The notes beneath the pieces are model-generated. The model saw only the letters and a program-made list of their open reading frames with translations, was not told the origin of the DNA and searched no databases. DNA of 64,000 nucleotides, taken from contig JAPKFB010000013.1 of NCBI GenBank assembly GCA_028821775.1, positions 1 to 64,000 on the forward strand, read 5' to 3'. The stretch comes from Roseibacillus sp. (lineage in GTDB: Bacteria; Verrucomicrobiota; Verrucomicrobiia; Verrucomicrobiales; Akkermansiaceae). The position numbers and the translations under genes were made by a program. Positions 55,505 through 64,000 of the stretch are shown here, in pieces. Within the stretch, counting starts at the first letter, position 1, and every line of letters begins with the position of its first letter.

Positions 55505-56359
55505 ATGAGTTCTCCTTCCTCCCTTCTCCGACTTGTGGCCGGCTTGTTCCTCTTTACCACTGCCGGACTCCAGGCGGCCGAAAGCAAACCCTTCAAGGTT
55601 CTCACCTACAACGTCCTCTACGGCTTCAATTACCAGAAGTCCACCGACCTCGGCGCGGAGTGGATCAAGGGACAGCAGGCGGATGTCGTTGCCTTGCAGG
55701 AGATGACCAAATTCACCCAGGACAAGCTGAGTGCACTGGCCAAGAAGTGGGGCCACCAACACACCGTCATCCTGAAGGAGAAAGGCTTCCCTGTTTGCCT
55801 CACCTCAATGACGCCCATCGAAGTGCTCGAGAAACGCGTGGAGGACATGTGGCACGGCTACCTGCACTGCAAGGTGCGCGGGGTGCACATCTTCGTCGTC
55901 CACCTTTCCCCCTCCAGACACGACGTCCGCGTCCGCGAGGCCGGCATCCTCTTCGCTAAGATCCAACCACTCCTCTCCGCCAAGGAAAAAGTAATCCTGA
56001 TGGGAGACTTCAACTGCAACTCCCCCCTCGACAAGTCGTGGCTCGAAGGGCGCAAGAGCACTGAGGAATGGCGCAAGAAGTTGCCCGCGAATGCCGACCC
56101 GGGGTATGTCACGATGAGCAAGTTTCTCGCGCTCGGTCTGGTCGATCTCGTCCACACCAAGCAACCACAGCGTCAGGTCCAACTCGGCACCTTCCCTACT
56201 ACCATCAAGGAACAATCCCGTTCCGGCAACAATTGGCGCATCGACTTCATCCTCACCGACCCCATCTTCGCCAAGACATGCACCAGTGCCCACACTCTCC
56301 GCGACAAGGTCGTGCACAAAATTTCCGATCACTTCCCCGTCCAGGCCAGCTTTCGCTAA
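55505..56359 (+). CDS. Exported endonuclease/exonuclease/phosphatase-fold protein
   Basis: A 284-residue protein starting with a signal peptide (about 1-22, LLRLVAGLFLFTTAGLQA) at the ATG 55505. The EEP fold is clear from KVLTYNVLYG at the N-terminus, the metal-binding Glu in VVALQEMT, the GDFNCNSP motif with an Asp-Asn pair and the terminal HKISDHFPVQASF with the catalytic Asp-His. Members hydrolyse phosphodiesters in nucleic acids, sphingomyelin or inositol phosphates. With a signal peptide this one probably works in the periplasm or outside the cell; the substrate is unknown. I chose 55505 rather than the earlier start because the upstream residues are not signal-like. Confidence 0.88.
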   Translation: MSSPSSLLRLVAGLFLFTTAGLQAAESKPFKVLTYNVLYGFNYQKSTDLGAEWIKGQQADVVALQEMTKFTQDKLSALAKKWGHQHTVILKEKGFPVCLTSMTPIEVLEKRVEDMWHGYLHCKVRGVHIFVVHLSPSRHDVRVREAGILFAKIQPLLSAKEKVILMGDFNCNSPLDKSWLEGRKSTEEWRKKLPANADPGYVTMSKFLALGLVDLVHTKQPQRQVQLGTFPTTIKEQSRSGNNWRIDFILTDPIFAKTCTSAHTLRDKVVHKISDHFPVQASFR

Positions 56360-56401
56360 TCTCGATGGGTTCTCCCGGACCATTCGATCCTCCCCCCTCT
56401 C

Positions 56402-56749
56402 TTACGCCTCTCCCTTGATCGGAACCGCTATCGCCTCGCACTCCTTTTCCCACCCCGGGAAGTTCCACACGTTCGGGAAGCCCTTGCACTGTTCCGGCTT
56501 CACCTCATGGATGCGGCACTTGTCGCCTTCCAGCATGATGCACGCCGTGCTGTTTTCATGATCGATCAGTGAAAGCCCGGTGCGATCCGCACGGATCCTA
56601 GTGTAATCCTGCACAAACACGTTCTCCTCAATTCCCAGGAAGGCTGCAATCTTGGTGATCTCTTCGTCCTCCACCCGGACATCCCCCGCCCATTTGCAAC
56701 ACGCCGTACAGCGTTGGCAGACGTAGTGGAAACGAGGCTTGATGGGCAC
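56402..56749 (-). CDS. YkgJ-type cysteine-cluster protein
   Basis: A 115-residue protein with the C-x-x-C-x-x-C-C pattern in VCQRCTACCKW and downstream Cys residues in STACIMLEGDKCRIHEVKPEQCKGFP. This is the signature of the YkgJ/UPF0153 family, thought to bind a metal or an Fe-S cluster; its function is unknown. There is no ATG near the conserved start. I used the GTG at 56749 (followed by PIKPRFHYV), because it just precedes the first Cys motif and the protein then has the family's usual length; the start remains uncertain. It is convergent with the EEP gene. Confidence 0.8.
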   Translation of the reverse strand: MPIKPRFHYVCQRCTACCKWAGDVRVEDEEITKIAAFLGIEENVFVQDYTRIRADRTGLSLIDHENSTACIMLEGDKCRIHEVKPEQCKGFPNVWNFPGWEKECEAIAVPIKGEA

Positions 56750-56865
56750 CCCAGAGAATAGGAAGTCTCCGACCAAAAAGTCAAAGTCCGAAGCTCTGGC
56801 GAGCCAGGCGTTCCCTTTCCCATTCGAAGATGGCCCCCATGAGCCCTGACCGCTCCTAGCCTTGG

Positions 56866-57696
56866 CTAGCGACTCACATAAGCCGCTCCGCCCTTCGTGA
56901 TATCGTCGTGGTAACCTTTCACTTTGGCCTGGAACCCCCTCCATTTGCGACCTGGACGGCCGTTATCGAGAAGGAAGTGCGGACAATTCTTGTGCGCGGG
57001 ACTCCGGCCATGGCGAGGCCAATGATAGTGCGGCACAACCCTCGAAAGCGGGATGCCGTACTTATACATGAGGTAGGCTGCGAGCTTGGCAGTCCGATCC
57101 ACCGTTCGGATCCGGCTGTTCCCGGGATGCTCGCACATCTCGATGCCAATCGAATATCGATTACCCGGGCCATCAAAGTCTGCGTGCCGGCCGGTCACAT
57201 TGGTCGGCAGGTGTTGCACTGCAACATTCTCATCGGTGGTGTAATGCCAGGACAGCTTCCCAAGCTTGCTGTTCTTGAGGGCTAGACCATGACGCCAGGC
57301 ATCGGCCCCCGAACTCCAGTTCTGCGTGCTGTGAATGGTCACATAGCGCGGACGCATGGACTTCGCACCCCGACGGCCCCGAGCCGAAGTCGAGATGTAG
57401 TCCTTCCGCACTTTCACTTCGGAAAGCAACTTGGTCGGAGACTTGCGCGGCAGGCTCCGGGGCGCCGGTGCGGTCACGGCCTGGTAGATCCGATTCGGTT
57501 TCCCCGGCGTCGGCTTGGACCCCTGCTTGACGATCGGAAACCGATACTGGGGATTGCCCGCAAAGGAGGTCCCACGGAAGTGAGCAGGAGAGCGTGCGGA
57601 TGTGACCTCTCGCTCAGCGGTCGATCCACACCCAGATAGACTGAGAGCGGCTGGGATGATGGCGCAAATTGTGGTGAGGATAGGGACTTTCCTCAT
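56866..57696 (-). CDS. Lipoprotein N-acetylmuramoyl-L-alanine amidase
   Basis: A 276-residue protein. The signal ends in the lipobox LSGC (AALSLSGCGST), so it is lipid-anchored. The C-terminal 155 residues form an Amidase_2 domain: zinc-site His in YVTIHSTQNW, then HYTTDENVAVQHLPTNVTG, GIEMCEHPGN, and the second zinc site in VPHYHWPRHGRSPAHKNCPH. The enzyme cleaves the bond between muramic acid and the peptide stem during wall turnover. The region between (about 25-125) is basic and disordered-looking, and may bind the wall. It is read divergently from mfd across a 189-base gap with a small palindrome. Confidence 0.92.
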   Translation of the reverse strand: MRKVPILTTICAIIPAALSLSGCGSTAEREVTSARSPAHFRGTSFAGNPQYRFPIVKQGSKPTPGKPNRIYQAVTAPAPRSLPRKSPTKLLSEVKVRKDYISTSARGRRGAKSMRPRYVTIHSTQNWSSGADAWRHGLALKNSKLGKLSWHYTTDENVAVQHLPTNVTGRHADFDGPGNRYSIGIEMCEHPGNSRIRTVDRTAKLAAYLMYKYGIPLSRVVPHYHWPRHGRSPAHKNCPHFLLDNGRPGRKWRGFQAKVKGYHDDITKGGAAYVSR

Positions 57697-57738
57697 AGAG
57701 GCAAATTATTGACAGGTTATTAACACTCTATGCGAATA

Positions 57739-57752
57739 TTCACATTTGTGAA
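57739..57752. repeat. TTCACA-TT-TGTGAA inverted repeat upstream of mfd and the amidase
   Basis: A 6-bp inverted repeat with a two-base centre, in an AT-rich part of the divergent intergenic region. A TTGACA (57709-57714) lies nearby on the plus strand, but no good -10 was seen. It could be an operator; no family was matched. Confidence 0.3.
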
Positions 57753-57885
57753 GATCTAAGTTGATTTCGGGCTTCCGCGATGGCTCGCTGGCACCCGGAT
57801 CAGCCAAGATTCGTCAGCTGTTGAGATCAAATCACCGGCGGATGCCCTGCAATTCGCCTGGCACCACTGTGCTCTGGAGCCCCTC

Positions 57886-60800
57886 ATGGCGGGAGCGTCC
57901 GCCGATCTTCCTCTCATTTTGGGACCGGTCGAACCCCCTGCCCACGCCTTCCTCTGCGCTCTCATTGGTCGGTCGAAAACTGCCGCTCACCCCTCCAGTC
58001 GACTTTGGATCCTCGGGGGCTCTGCTCGGCATCGCGAACGCCTCGCCCAGGAACTCCGCGCTTGGGAATGCCCCGCCATCGCCCTCCCCGATCCGCCTCT
58101 CGAAGACTTCGAAGTCGAACTTACCGACCCGGAACGAGACGCCGATCGTCTCACCGCCTTCCAACATCTTCGCACCTCCAACAGCGCCCCCAGCATTGCA
58201 ATCGCATCCGCCGATGCCTTCGCCCATCCCGCGCCTGCCCCCGGGACTTTCACCAAGGCCTTCCTTCGCCTTGAAGTTGGTGCCCTGCACGACCCGGAGG
58301 AACTGGAGATCTTTCTCCTGGCCGCCGGCCTCGAGAAGGTTGCCCAAGTTCACTCCCGCCAGCAATTCGCACGGCGCGGCGGCATCCTCGACATCTATCC
58401 CGTCCAGGCCCCTGCCCCCCTCCGTCTGGAGTTCTTCGATCGCGATCTCGAATCTCTCCGCGAGTTCGATCTCGATTCGCAAACCTCCGTACGGCGTCTC
58501 GAGAGCGCAGACCTCATTCTTCGCCCACCCGCCCTCACCTCCCGCCTCGGCGAGTGGTTCAATGAGGGCGACTATGTCATCGCTCTCGATGAGGGCATCG
58601 ACGATGCCGATCTCCTTCTCACCGACAACCCCATTTCAGGCTCCGCCAATTTCGAGGCCTACGGCACTCCCTTTGCCCACTTCGACGCCGGCGACTTCAT
58701 CCTTCACGAAGCACAACAGAGCAGTGTCTTCCATCACATCGCGGAATGGACCCAGAATCGATGGACCGTCTGCATCGCCGCTTCCACCGAGGGTGAACGC
58801 GAACGCTTTCGCGAACTCAGTGGCACCCATCTTCCCGCCGAAGCCCGCTATCACTTTCTCGACCTTCCCATCCCCGAAGGCTTCGTCTTGCGCTCGGCCA
58901 AACTCGCCGTCCTCTCCCTTGCGGAACTCCTCGGACGCTATCGCACCACCGCACGGCCCAACCGCATACAACGACTCGAAAAGGTGCGCTCTCACTCCGC
59001 AGCCACCGAACTCGATCAACTCGATGAAGAAGATCTCGTGGTGCACGCCGACTACGGCATCGGCCGCTTTCAAGGGCTCTCTCTGGGAGACGACGGCGAT
59101 GAGGAACTGAACATCGAGTACCGCGACGGCAGCACCCTCCACGTCCCCATCGATCAAGCCCATCTGGTCTCGCGCTACGTCGGGGTGGGAGGCAAGACTC
59201 CCCTCCTCAGCCGTCTCGGGGATGGACGCTGGGGAAAGGTGCGCAAGGCAACCGAAGCGGCCATCATGGACTACGCCGCCAAACTCTTGCGCACTCACGC
59301 GGAACGGGAGGCCCAACGTGGCCACTCTCACCCGCCGGATACAAAGTGGATGTGGGAATTCGAAAACTCCTTTCCCTACACCGAAACCCCGGATCAGCTC
59401 CGAGCGATTTCGGACACCAAGTCCGACATGGAGTCAGATCAGCCGATGGACCGCCTCATCTGCGGAGACGTCGGATTTGGGAAAACCGAGGTCGCCATCC
59501 GGGCGGCATTCAAGGCGGTCACCGGCGGAACCCAGGTCGCCATGCTGGTACCCACCACCGTCCTCGCGGAACAACACTGGCGCACCTTCCGCGAGCGCAT
59601 GAGCGACTTTCCCATCCGCATCGACCTCCTCAGCCGCTTTCGCAAACCTGGCGAGATCAGGAAGACCGTGCAGGGAATCTCCGACGGCAGCGTGGATATC
59701 GTGATCGGCACCCACCGCCTCCTCTCCAGTGATATTTCCTATCAAAACCTGGGGCTCGCCATCGTGGATGAAGAGCAACGCTTCGGGGTCAAACACAAGG
59801 AGCAGTTCAAGGAGCGCTTTCACCAGGTCGACCTGCTCACCCTCTCCGCCACACCCATTCCGCGCACCCTTTACTTCTCACTCATGGGCGTGCGCGACAT
59901 GTCCACCATCGACACCGCCCCGCCCAACCGCATCCCCGTGCACACCTCGGTCTGTGCATACGATGAGCGCATCATTCGCGACTCCGTGCGGCGGGAACTG
60001 GAACGCGATGGCCAGGTCTTCTTCCTTCACAATCGCGTGCAAAGCATCGAGATCGTCAAGAAACGCCTCCAGGAACTCGTCCCCGAAGCCAAGATCCTGG
60101 TCGGCCACGGACAGATGGCCCGCGAAAACCTGGAAGAGGTCATGCACGCATTCGTCAATGGAAGAGCCGATGTCCTCCTCTCCACCACCATCATTGAGAG
60201 CGGCATCGATATTCCCAATGCCAACACCATCCTGATCGACCGCGCGGATCGCTTCGGACTGGCCGATCTCTACCAGCTGCGAGGCCGGGTCGGTCGCGCC
60301 ACCCGCAGGGCTTTTGCCATCCTGATGCTGCCGCGGGACCAGATTTCCACCGGTGATGCAAAAAAAAGGGTCAACGCCATCAAGCAGTATACCGCGCTGG
60401 GATCCGGATTTAAGATCGCCATGCGCGATCTCGAGATCCGGGGGGCGGGCAATCTCCTCGGAACTCGCCAGTCCGGTCATATCGCGGCGGTGGGGTTCGA
60501 TCTCTACTGCCAACTCCTACGCCAATCCGTCGAACAACTGAGCGGTCGCCAAGTGCGCCGACGTGCCGACGTCATCCTGCGCGCCGACTTCCTCGCCTTC
60601 TCGGAGTCCCGCTACGAAGAATCTAACAAGGAACAGCTTCCCGCCTTTATTCCCGCCGCTTACGTCAGCGACGGGAAAGCCCGCCTGTCCGCCTATCGCG
60701 AACTCGCCAGCTTGGCTGACCTCGACGATCTGCGTCGCTACGAAGAGCGCCTGCGGGATCGTTTCGGTCGCCTTCCCAACCCCGCCCGGAACCTGATTCA

Positions 60801-60996
60801 AGTCTCCAGACTCCGTCTCGAAGCGAGCTCTGCCGGAGCTGAAATGGTCGAGATCAAGGGAGATCGCCTGATGGTTCAAAGGAATGGAGGTTACCTCATG
60901 CTCGACGACCGCCATTTTCCTCGCTTGAGGTCCAATAATTCGAACACTATGCTCTGCGAAGCTGTCGAATGGCTTGAGTCCCTGAACCGACCATGA
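57886..60996 (+). CDS. mfd: Transcription-repair coupling factor Mfd
   Basis: A 1036-residue Mfd. It removes RNA polymerase stalled at DNA damage and recruits UvrA. The N-terminal UvrB-like module is present (FARRGGILDIYPVQAPAPLR). The RNA-polymerase-interacting domain follows with VVHADYGIGRFQG. The translocase has Walker A GDVGFGKTEVAIRAAFKA, Walker B VDEEQRFGVKHKE, TATPIPRTL-like LSATPIPRTLYFS, and the RecG-like motifs TTIIESGIDIPNANT and QLRGRVGRATRRAFA. The C-terminal D7 domain is also present (ELASLADLDDLRRYEERL). The family is usually about 1100-1150 residues, so the N-terminus is short. The open frame continues to about 57760 without ATG, GTG or TTG, so 57886 is the best start. Its stop overlaps the next ATG by four bases. 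Confidence 0.95.
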   Translation: MAGASADLPLILGPVEPPAHAFLCALIGRSKTAAHPSSRLWILGGSARHRERLAQELRAWECPAIALPDPPLEDFEVELTDPERDADRLTAFQHLRTSNSAPSIAIASADAFAHPAPAPGTFTKAFLRLEVGALHDPEELEIFLLAAGLEKVAQVHSRQQFARRGGILDIYPVQAPAPLRLEFFDRDLESLREFDLDSQTSVRRLESADLILRPPALTSRLGEWFNEGDYVIALDEGIDDADLLLTDNPISGSANFEAYGTPFAHFDAGDFILHEAQQSSVFHHIAEWTQNRWTVCIAASTEGERERFRELSGTHLPAEARYHFLDLPIPEGFVLRSAKLAVLSLAELLGRYRTTARPNRIQRLEKVRSHSAATELDQLDEEDLVVHADYGIGRFQGLSLGDDGDEELNIEYRDGSTLHVPIDQAHLVSRYVGVGGKTPLLSRLGDGRWGKVRKATEAAIMDYAAKLLRTHAEREAQRGHSHPPDTKWMWEFENSFPYTETPDQLRAISDTKSDMESDQPMDRLICGDVGFGKTEVAIRAAFKAVTGGTQVAMLVPTTVLAEQHWRTFRERMSDFPIRIDLLSRFRKPGEIRKTVQGISDGSVDIVIGTHRLLSSDISYQNLGLAIVDEEQRFGVKHKEQFKERFHQVDLLTLSATPIPRTLYFSLMGVRDMSTIDTAPPNRIPVHTSVCAYDERIIRDSVRRELERDGQVFFLHNRVQSIEIVKKRLQELVPEAKILVGHGQMARENLEEVMHAFVNGRADVLLSTTIIESGIDIPNANTILIDRADRFGLADLYQLRGRVGRATRRAFAILMLPRDQISTGDAKKRVNAIKQYTALGSGFKIAMRDLEIRGAGNLLGTRQSGHIAAVGFDLYCQLLRQSVEQLSGRQVRRRADVILRADFLAFSESRYEESNKEQLPAFIPAAYVSDGKARLSAYRELASLADLDDLRRYEERLRDRFGRLPNPARNLIQVSRLRLEASSAGAEMVEIKGDRLMVQRNGGYLMLDDRHFPRLRSNNSNTMLCEAVEWLESLNRP

Positions 60997-61970
60997 AAAA
61001 GATTCTCCTCGCCACCGTCGCGCTCGCGGCGCCTCTCATCGCCTCCCCGGTTCCCATCAACAAGATTGCCGCCATCGTGAACGGCAAGACGATCACGACC
61101 CGGGAAGTGCAGGCTCATCTCGCTCCGAGTGCCAACTTGCTCCTGACCAAATATCCCCGACGGGGAGAGCAGTTCATCAAGGCTCTCACCGAGGCCCGTG
61201 ACAAGGTCCTCGAGCAACTCATCGAGGACGAGTTGGTCCTCAGCAAATTGGAGGATCTCGATGCCAACATTCCCGATCACCTCGTCAAACAGGAGGTCGA
61301 TCGCATCGTGCACGAGAATTTCAATGGCAAGGAATCGGATTTCCGCGGCTACTTGAAAAAGAATAACGTGACCCGTCGCGACTTCGAAAAGACGCAGAAG
61401 GAAAAGATTCTGGTGCAGGTCTTCCGCCAGCAACAGTTCAAGGACGTGGCTCCCGCCACCGACGCCGAGATCAAGGACCGTTATCGCAAACGCTCCCACG
61501 AGCTTCGTGACCGCTCCAAGGATAAGATCACCTTCCGCAAAATCTATATTCCCGCCGCCGACAACGACAATCCGGCCGCAACCCCTCTGGAGCAGCTCGC
61601 CTTCGCTGAGAAGCTCTTTTTACGCGTCAAGGGTGGGGAAACTTTCGCCGAGGTCGCCGTCAAGCACTCCGCTGGCGCCTTCGCCCAACAGGGAGGACTC
61701 TGGGAGGACACCCTGCGCACCGATCTTGAAGTCGGCTTCGGGGACATCGCCTTCGATGCACCCAATGGTCAGATTGTTGGACCGCTCAAGGATCGCATCG
61801 GTTTCACGATCGTGAAAGTCGTGAAAAAGGTTTATGGCCCCGCTCCAGATTTCGACAAGGAGATGCGCGAACGCATGCGCACTGAGGTGGAAATCGAAAA
61901 GCGTTCGGGCCGCTATGAAGAGTGGATCGAACTTCTCAAGCGCACCGCCATGATCAAGCGCAAGATTTGA
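60993..61970 (+). CDS. SurA-like exported peptidyl-prolyl isomerase
   Basis: A 325-residue protein with a signal peptide (about 1-18, LLATVALAAPLIASPVP), a SurA-type N-terminal chaperone region (about 19-155, INKIAAIVNGKTITTREV), one parvulin domain (about 175-270, with LFLRVKGGETFAEVAVKHSAG and GGLWEDTLRTDL) and a helical C-terminus. SurA-like proteins help outer-membrane proteins fold in the periplasm, and a second parvulin domain is missing here. The ATG overlaps the mfd stop as ATGA, so it is translated with mfd. The pairing is not known to be functional. Confidence 0.9.
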   Translation: MKKILLATVALAAPLIASPVPINKIAAIVNGKTITTREVQAHLAPSANLLLTKYPRRGEQFIKALTEARDKVLEQLIEDELVLSKLEDLDANIPDHLVKQEVDRIVHENFNGKESDFRGYLKKNNVTRRDFEKTQKEKILVQVFRQQQFKDVAPATDAEIKDRYRKRSHELRDRSKDKITFRKIYIPAADNDNPAATPLEQLAFAEKLFLRVKGGETFAEVAVKHSAGAFAQQGGLWEDTLRTDLEVGFGDIAFDAPNGQIVGPLKDRIGFTIVKVVKKVYGPAPDFDKEMRERMRTEVEIEKRSGRYEEWIELLKRTAMIKRKI

Positions 61971-62046
61971 GCACCCGCTCAGCCCATGCCTCCAACAGGT
62001 GCTTATTTGAATCACAAACCCTGAGAACCGGCCCACGCCCACGCCC

Positions 62047-62538
62047 ATGCGCATCGCTGTCTACGCCGGAAGTTTCGACCCGCCCACCAACGGGCACCTC
62101 TGGATGATTGAACGCGGACTCGAGTTGTTCGATCGCCTCATCGTTGCGATCGGCACCAACCCCGAAAAAAGCTACAGCTTCAGCGTCGCAGATCGCCTCA
62201 AACTCTTGGGCCTCTCCCTCCCGCCCAGCGATCGCATGACCATCGCACACTTCGACAATCGCTACCTAGTCGACTATGCCAAGGAGCAGAATGCCGCCTA
62301 TATTCTTCGGGGGGTCCGCACCTCCGACGACTACGAATACGAGCGGGTCATGCGCCATATCAATGCGGATCTCGCCCCCGACGTGACCACCATCTTCCTG
62401 ATGCCACCGCGCGACATCGCGGAACTCAGTTCAAGCATGGTCAAAAGCCTCATCGGCCCTGCGGGCTGGGAAAATACCTTGCGTCGTTACGTTCCCCCGC
62501 CGGTCTTCGAAGCGCTCGCCAAGCACGAGAGCGCGTGA
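62047..62538 (+). CDS. coaD: Phosphopantetheine adenylyltransferase
   Basis: A 163-residue nucleotidyltransferase that makes dephospho-CoA from phosphopantetheine and ATP, the fourth step of CoA synthesis. The N-terminal YAGSFDPPTNGHL has the T/H-x-G-H nucleotide motif. The substrate segment YILRGVRTSDDYEYE and the SSSMVK motif near the C-terminus are also present. Length and order match the family. The ATG at 62047 is preceded by a short CCCACG repeat and no clear Shine-Dalgarno. It is 76 bases after the SurA-like gene and 13 bases before cstA. Confidence 0.95.
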   Translation: MRIAVYAGSFDPPTNGHLWMIERGLELFDRLIVAIGTNPEKSYSFSVADRLKLLGLSLPPSDRMTIAHFDNRYLVDYAKEQNAAYILRGVRTSDDYEYERVMRHINADLAPDVTTIFLMPPRDIAELSSSMVKSLIGPAGWENTLRRYVPPPVFEALAKHESA

Positions 62539-62551
62539 TCTACTCGTCTCC

Positions 62552-64000
62552 ATGCAGACGCTCGCGATCGCTCTCGGCGCCCTCGTTCTCTATCTCGTAG
62601 CCTACCATACCTACGGGAAGTTCCTCGCCCGGAAGATCTTCAAACTTGATCCGAACGCTAAAGTTCCTTCGATCGAACTCGAAGACGGCTCCGACTACGT
62701 CCCCACCCAGAAGAGCGTCATCTTTGGGCATCACTTCACCAGCATCGCGGGCACGGGCCCCATTGTCGGGCCCGCGCTCGCCGTCATCTGGGGTTGGGTT
62801 CCCGCCCTCCTCTGGGTCCTCTTCGGCTCCATCCTCATCGGAGCCGTCCACGACTTCGGCGCCCTCGTCATTTCCATGCGCAATCGTGGCCAAACGGTCG
62901 GCGAAATTGCGGGGCGAGTCCTCAGTAAACGCACCCGCCTTCTCTTTCTCTCTGTTCTCTTTCTGGCCCTCACCATCGTTCTCGCGATCTTCGGCCTCGT
63001 CATCGCGGTCGTCTTCAAGATGTATCCAGCCGCCATCCTTCCGTGCCTGGTGCAGATCCCGATCGCGGTCCTGATCGGACTCTACCTCCACCGCCGCGGA
63101 GTCAACATCCTCATCCCTTCCCTCTTCGCGCTGGCCGTGATGTATCTCACCGTCGCGTACGGCAACGGCGGATTCCTCGCGGATATCAATGCCGAGCTGG
63201 CCTCCTGGCCCATCATCGCCTGGGTCATCATCCTGCTCCTCTACTCTTACCTCGCCTCCGTCCTTCCGGTTTGGACTCTCCTGCAACCACGCGACTTCAT
63301 CAATTCCCTCCAACTCATCTCCGCCCTCGGGCTTGTCCTGATCGGGCTCGTGGTGGCAGGTTTCATCGGTGGAGCCCCCATCGACGACGGTCCGCGCCAA
63401 TCCCTCGAAATCGTCGCGCCCGCCTTTCGCTGGGCTCCCGAAGGCGCCCCCTGGATCTTTCCCTTCCTCTTCATTACGATCGCCTGCGGAGCGATCTCCG
63501 GATTCCACTGCCTCGTCTCCTCCGGCACTTCGTCCAAGCAGGTCAAATGCGAAACCGATGCCCAGTTTGTGGGCTACGGCTCCATGCTCACTGAGGGCTT
63601 CCTCGCAACCCTGGTCATCCTCGCCTGCGTGGCCGGCCTCGGAATGGGGGCCAAAGGAGCCGACGGCATCGTCCTCTTCGGCGCAGACGCCTACGATGCT
63701 CGCTATGGGTCCTGGGCCGCGGCAGGCGGACTTGGCGCCAAGGTGGGCGCCTTTGTGGAAGGAGCCGCCAACTTCCTCATGGCTCTGGGACTGAAATCGA
63801 CCTTCGCGATCGCCCTCATGGGGGTCTTCGTCGCCTCCTTCGCGGCTACCACCCTTGATACTGCCTGCCGCCTCCAGCGCTACGTCGTGCAGGAACTCGC
63901 CTCCACCTTCGTCCCGTCCAAGAACGAGAAGCAATCGTCGAGCAATCCGCTTGCCTGGCTCACCAACAAACACTGCGCCACCATCTTCGCCATTCTCATT
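62552..64000 (+). CDS. cstA: Carbon starvation protein CstA (5' part)
   Basis: 483 codons of a membrane protein that runs off the window. The CstA signature is strong: FGHHFTSIAGTGPIVGPALAVIWGW and GAVHDFGALVISMRNRGQTVGEIAGRV near the start. Further along come PVWTLLQPRDFINSLQL, ACGAISGFHCLVSSGTSSKQ and FAATTLDTACRLQRYVVQE. CstA proteins transport pyruvate or peptides and are induced when carbon is scarce. At least nine membrane segments are seen before the edge. The ATG at 62552 lies 13 bases after coaD. No CRP site was sought. Confidence 0.93.
   Translation, partial: MQTLAIALGALVLYLVAYHTYGKFLARKIFKLDPNAKVPSIELEDGSDYVPTQKSVIFGHHFTSIAGTGPIVGPALAVIWGWVPALLWVLFGSILIGAVHDFGALVISMRNRGQTVGEIAGRVLSKRTRLLFLSVLFLALTIVLAIFGLVIAVVFKMYPAAILPCLVQIPIAVLIGLYLHRRGVNILIPSLFALAVMYLTVAYGNGGFLADINAELASWPIIAWVIILLLYSYLASVLPVWTLLQPRDFINSLQLISALGLVLIGLVVAGFIGGAPIDDGPRQSLEIVAPAFRWAPEGAPWIFPFLFITIACGAISGFHCLVSSGTSSKQVKCETDAQFVGYGSMLTEGFLATLVILACVAGLGMGAKGADGIVLFGADAYDARYGSWAAAGGLGAKVGAFVEGAANFLMALGLKSTFAIALMGVFVASFAATTLDTACRLQRYVVQELASTFVPSKNEKQSSSNPLAWLTNKHCATIFAILI

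Noticed and set aside
62540-63973. 477-codon minus-strand frame opposite cstA
   Set aside because: Highly acidic low-complexity translation (Glu/Asp/Gly runs) and fully antisense to a clear CstA gene.

Overview
The window looks like chromosomal DNA from a free-living, Gram-negative-type bacterium of the PVC superphylum, most likely a verrucomicrobium related to Verrucomicrobiales. The reasons are a PVC-style multidomain heme protein (membrane-bound dehydrogenase propeller, HEAT repeats, PVC heme domain), two giant secreted proteins built from cadherin-like, Calx-beta/LamG, lamin-tail and CotH modules, a Gld-like ABC operon with a DUF4340 protein, and high GC content with ordinary bacterial housekeeping genes. 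The taxonomic call is an inference; no rRNA is present. The only RNA gene seen is one tRNA-Thr(UGU).

Layout. 1-2150: a gene-poor, partly AT-rich stretch with a small lipoprotein gene, a frameshifted small membrane-protein gene and tRNA-Thr. 2151-5839 (minus): MFS transporter, heme A synthase and AI-2E-type permease. 5933-10001 (minus): a tightly overlapping cassette of GbsR/MarR regulator, small membrane protein, DCC thiol-disulfide protein, two small membrane proteins, wax-synthase-like MBOAT acyltransferase and TIGR01777 epimerase-like protein. This is a candidate uncharacterised lipid- or envelope-modifying pathway. 10084-15629 (minus): DUF368 polyprenyl-phosphate transporter with an in-frame open stretch after its stop codon, then 2-oxoglutarate dehydrogenase E2 and E1. 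The E2 has two lipoyl domains but no recognisable E1/E3-binding domain.

15766-28138 (plus): Gld-like ABC exporter operon (ATPase, permease, GldG-like, DUF4340-like), a cyclic-nucleotide-fold protein, a DUF3307 membrane protein, then a four-gene cassette of sigma-70-like factor, 71-residue protein, GAF protein and cytosolic subtilisin-like protease. A BrnT/BrnA toxin-antitoxin pair, a VanZ-like protein and DNA ligase LigA follow, closed by a strong hairpin terminator.

28196-53217: mostly giant or envelope genes. A 2369-residue and a 2605-residue secreted modular protein (both minus) flank a 1531-residue PVC heme protein (plus) and a minus-strand run of PBP2, DUF6941-like protein, short-chain dehydrogenase and a membrane-anchored GH75-chitosanase-like protein. 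53389-64000: lipoprotein, M48 CAAX-type protease, endonuclease/exonuclease/phosphatase-fold protein, YkgJ-type cysteine-cluster protein, lipoprotein amidase, then plus-strand mfd, SurA-like peptidyl-prolyl isomerase, coaD and the 5' part of cstA.

The two stretches most worth attention as possible undescribed systems are the sigma/71-aa/GAF/subtilisin cassette (22520-24776) and the MBOAT/DCC/epimerase cassette (5933-10001). No CRISPR array, insertion sequence, phage module or replication origin was recognised.
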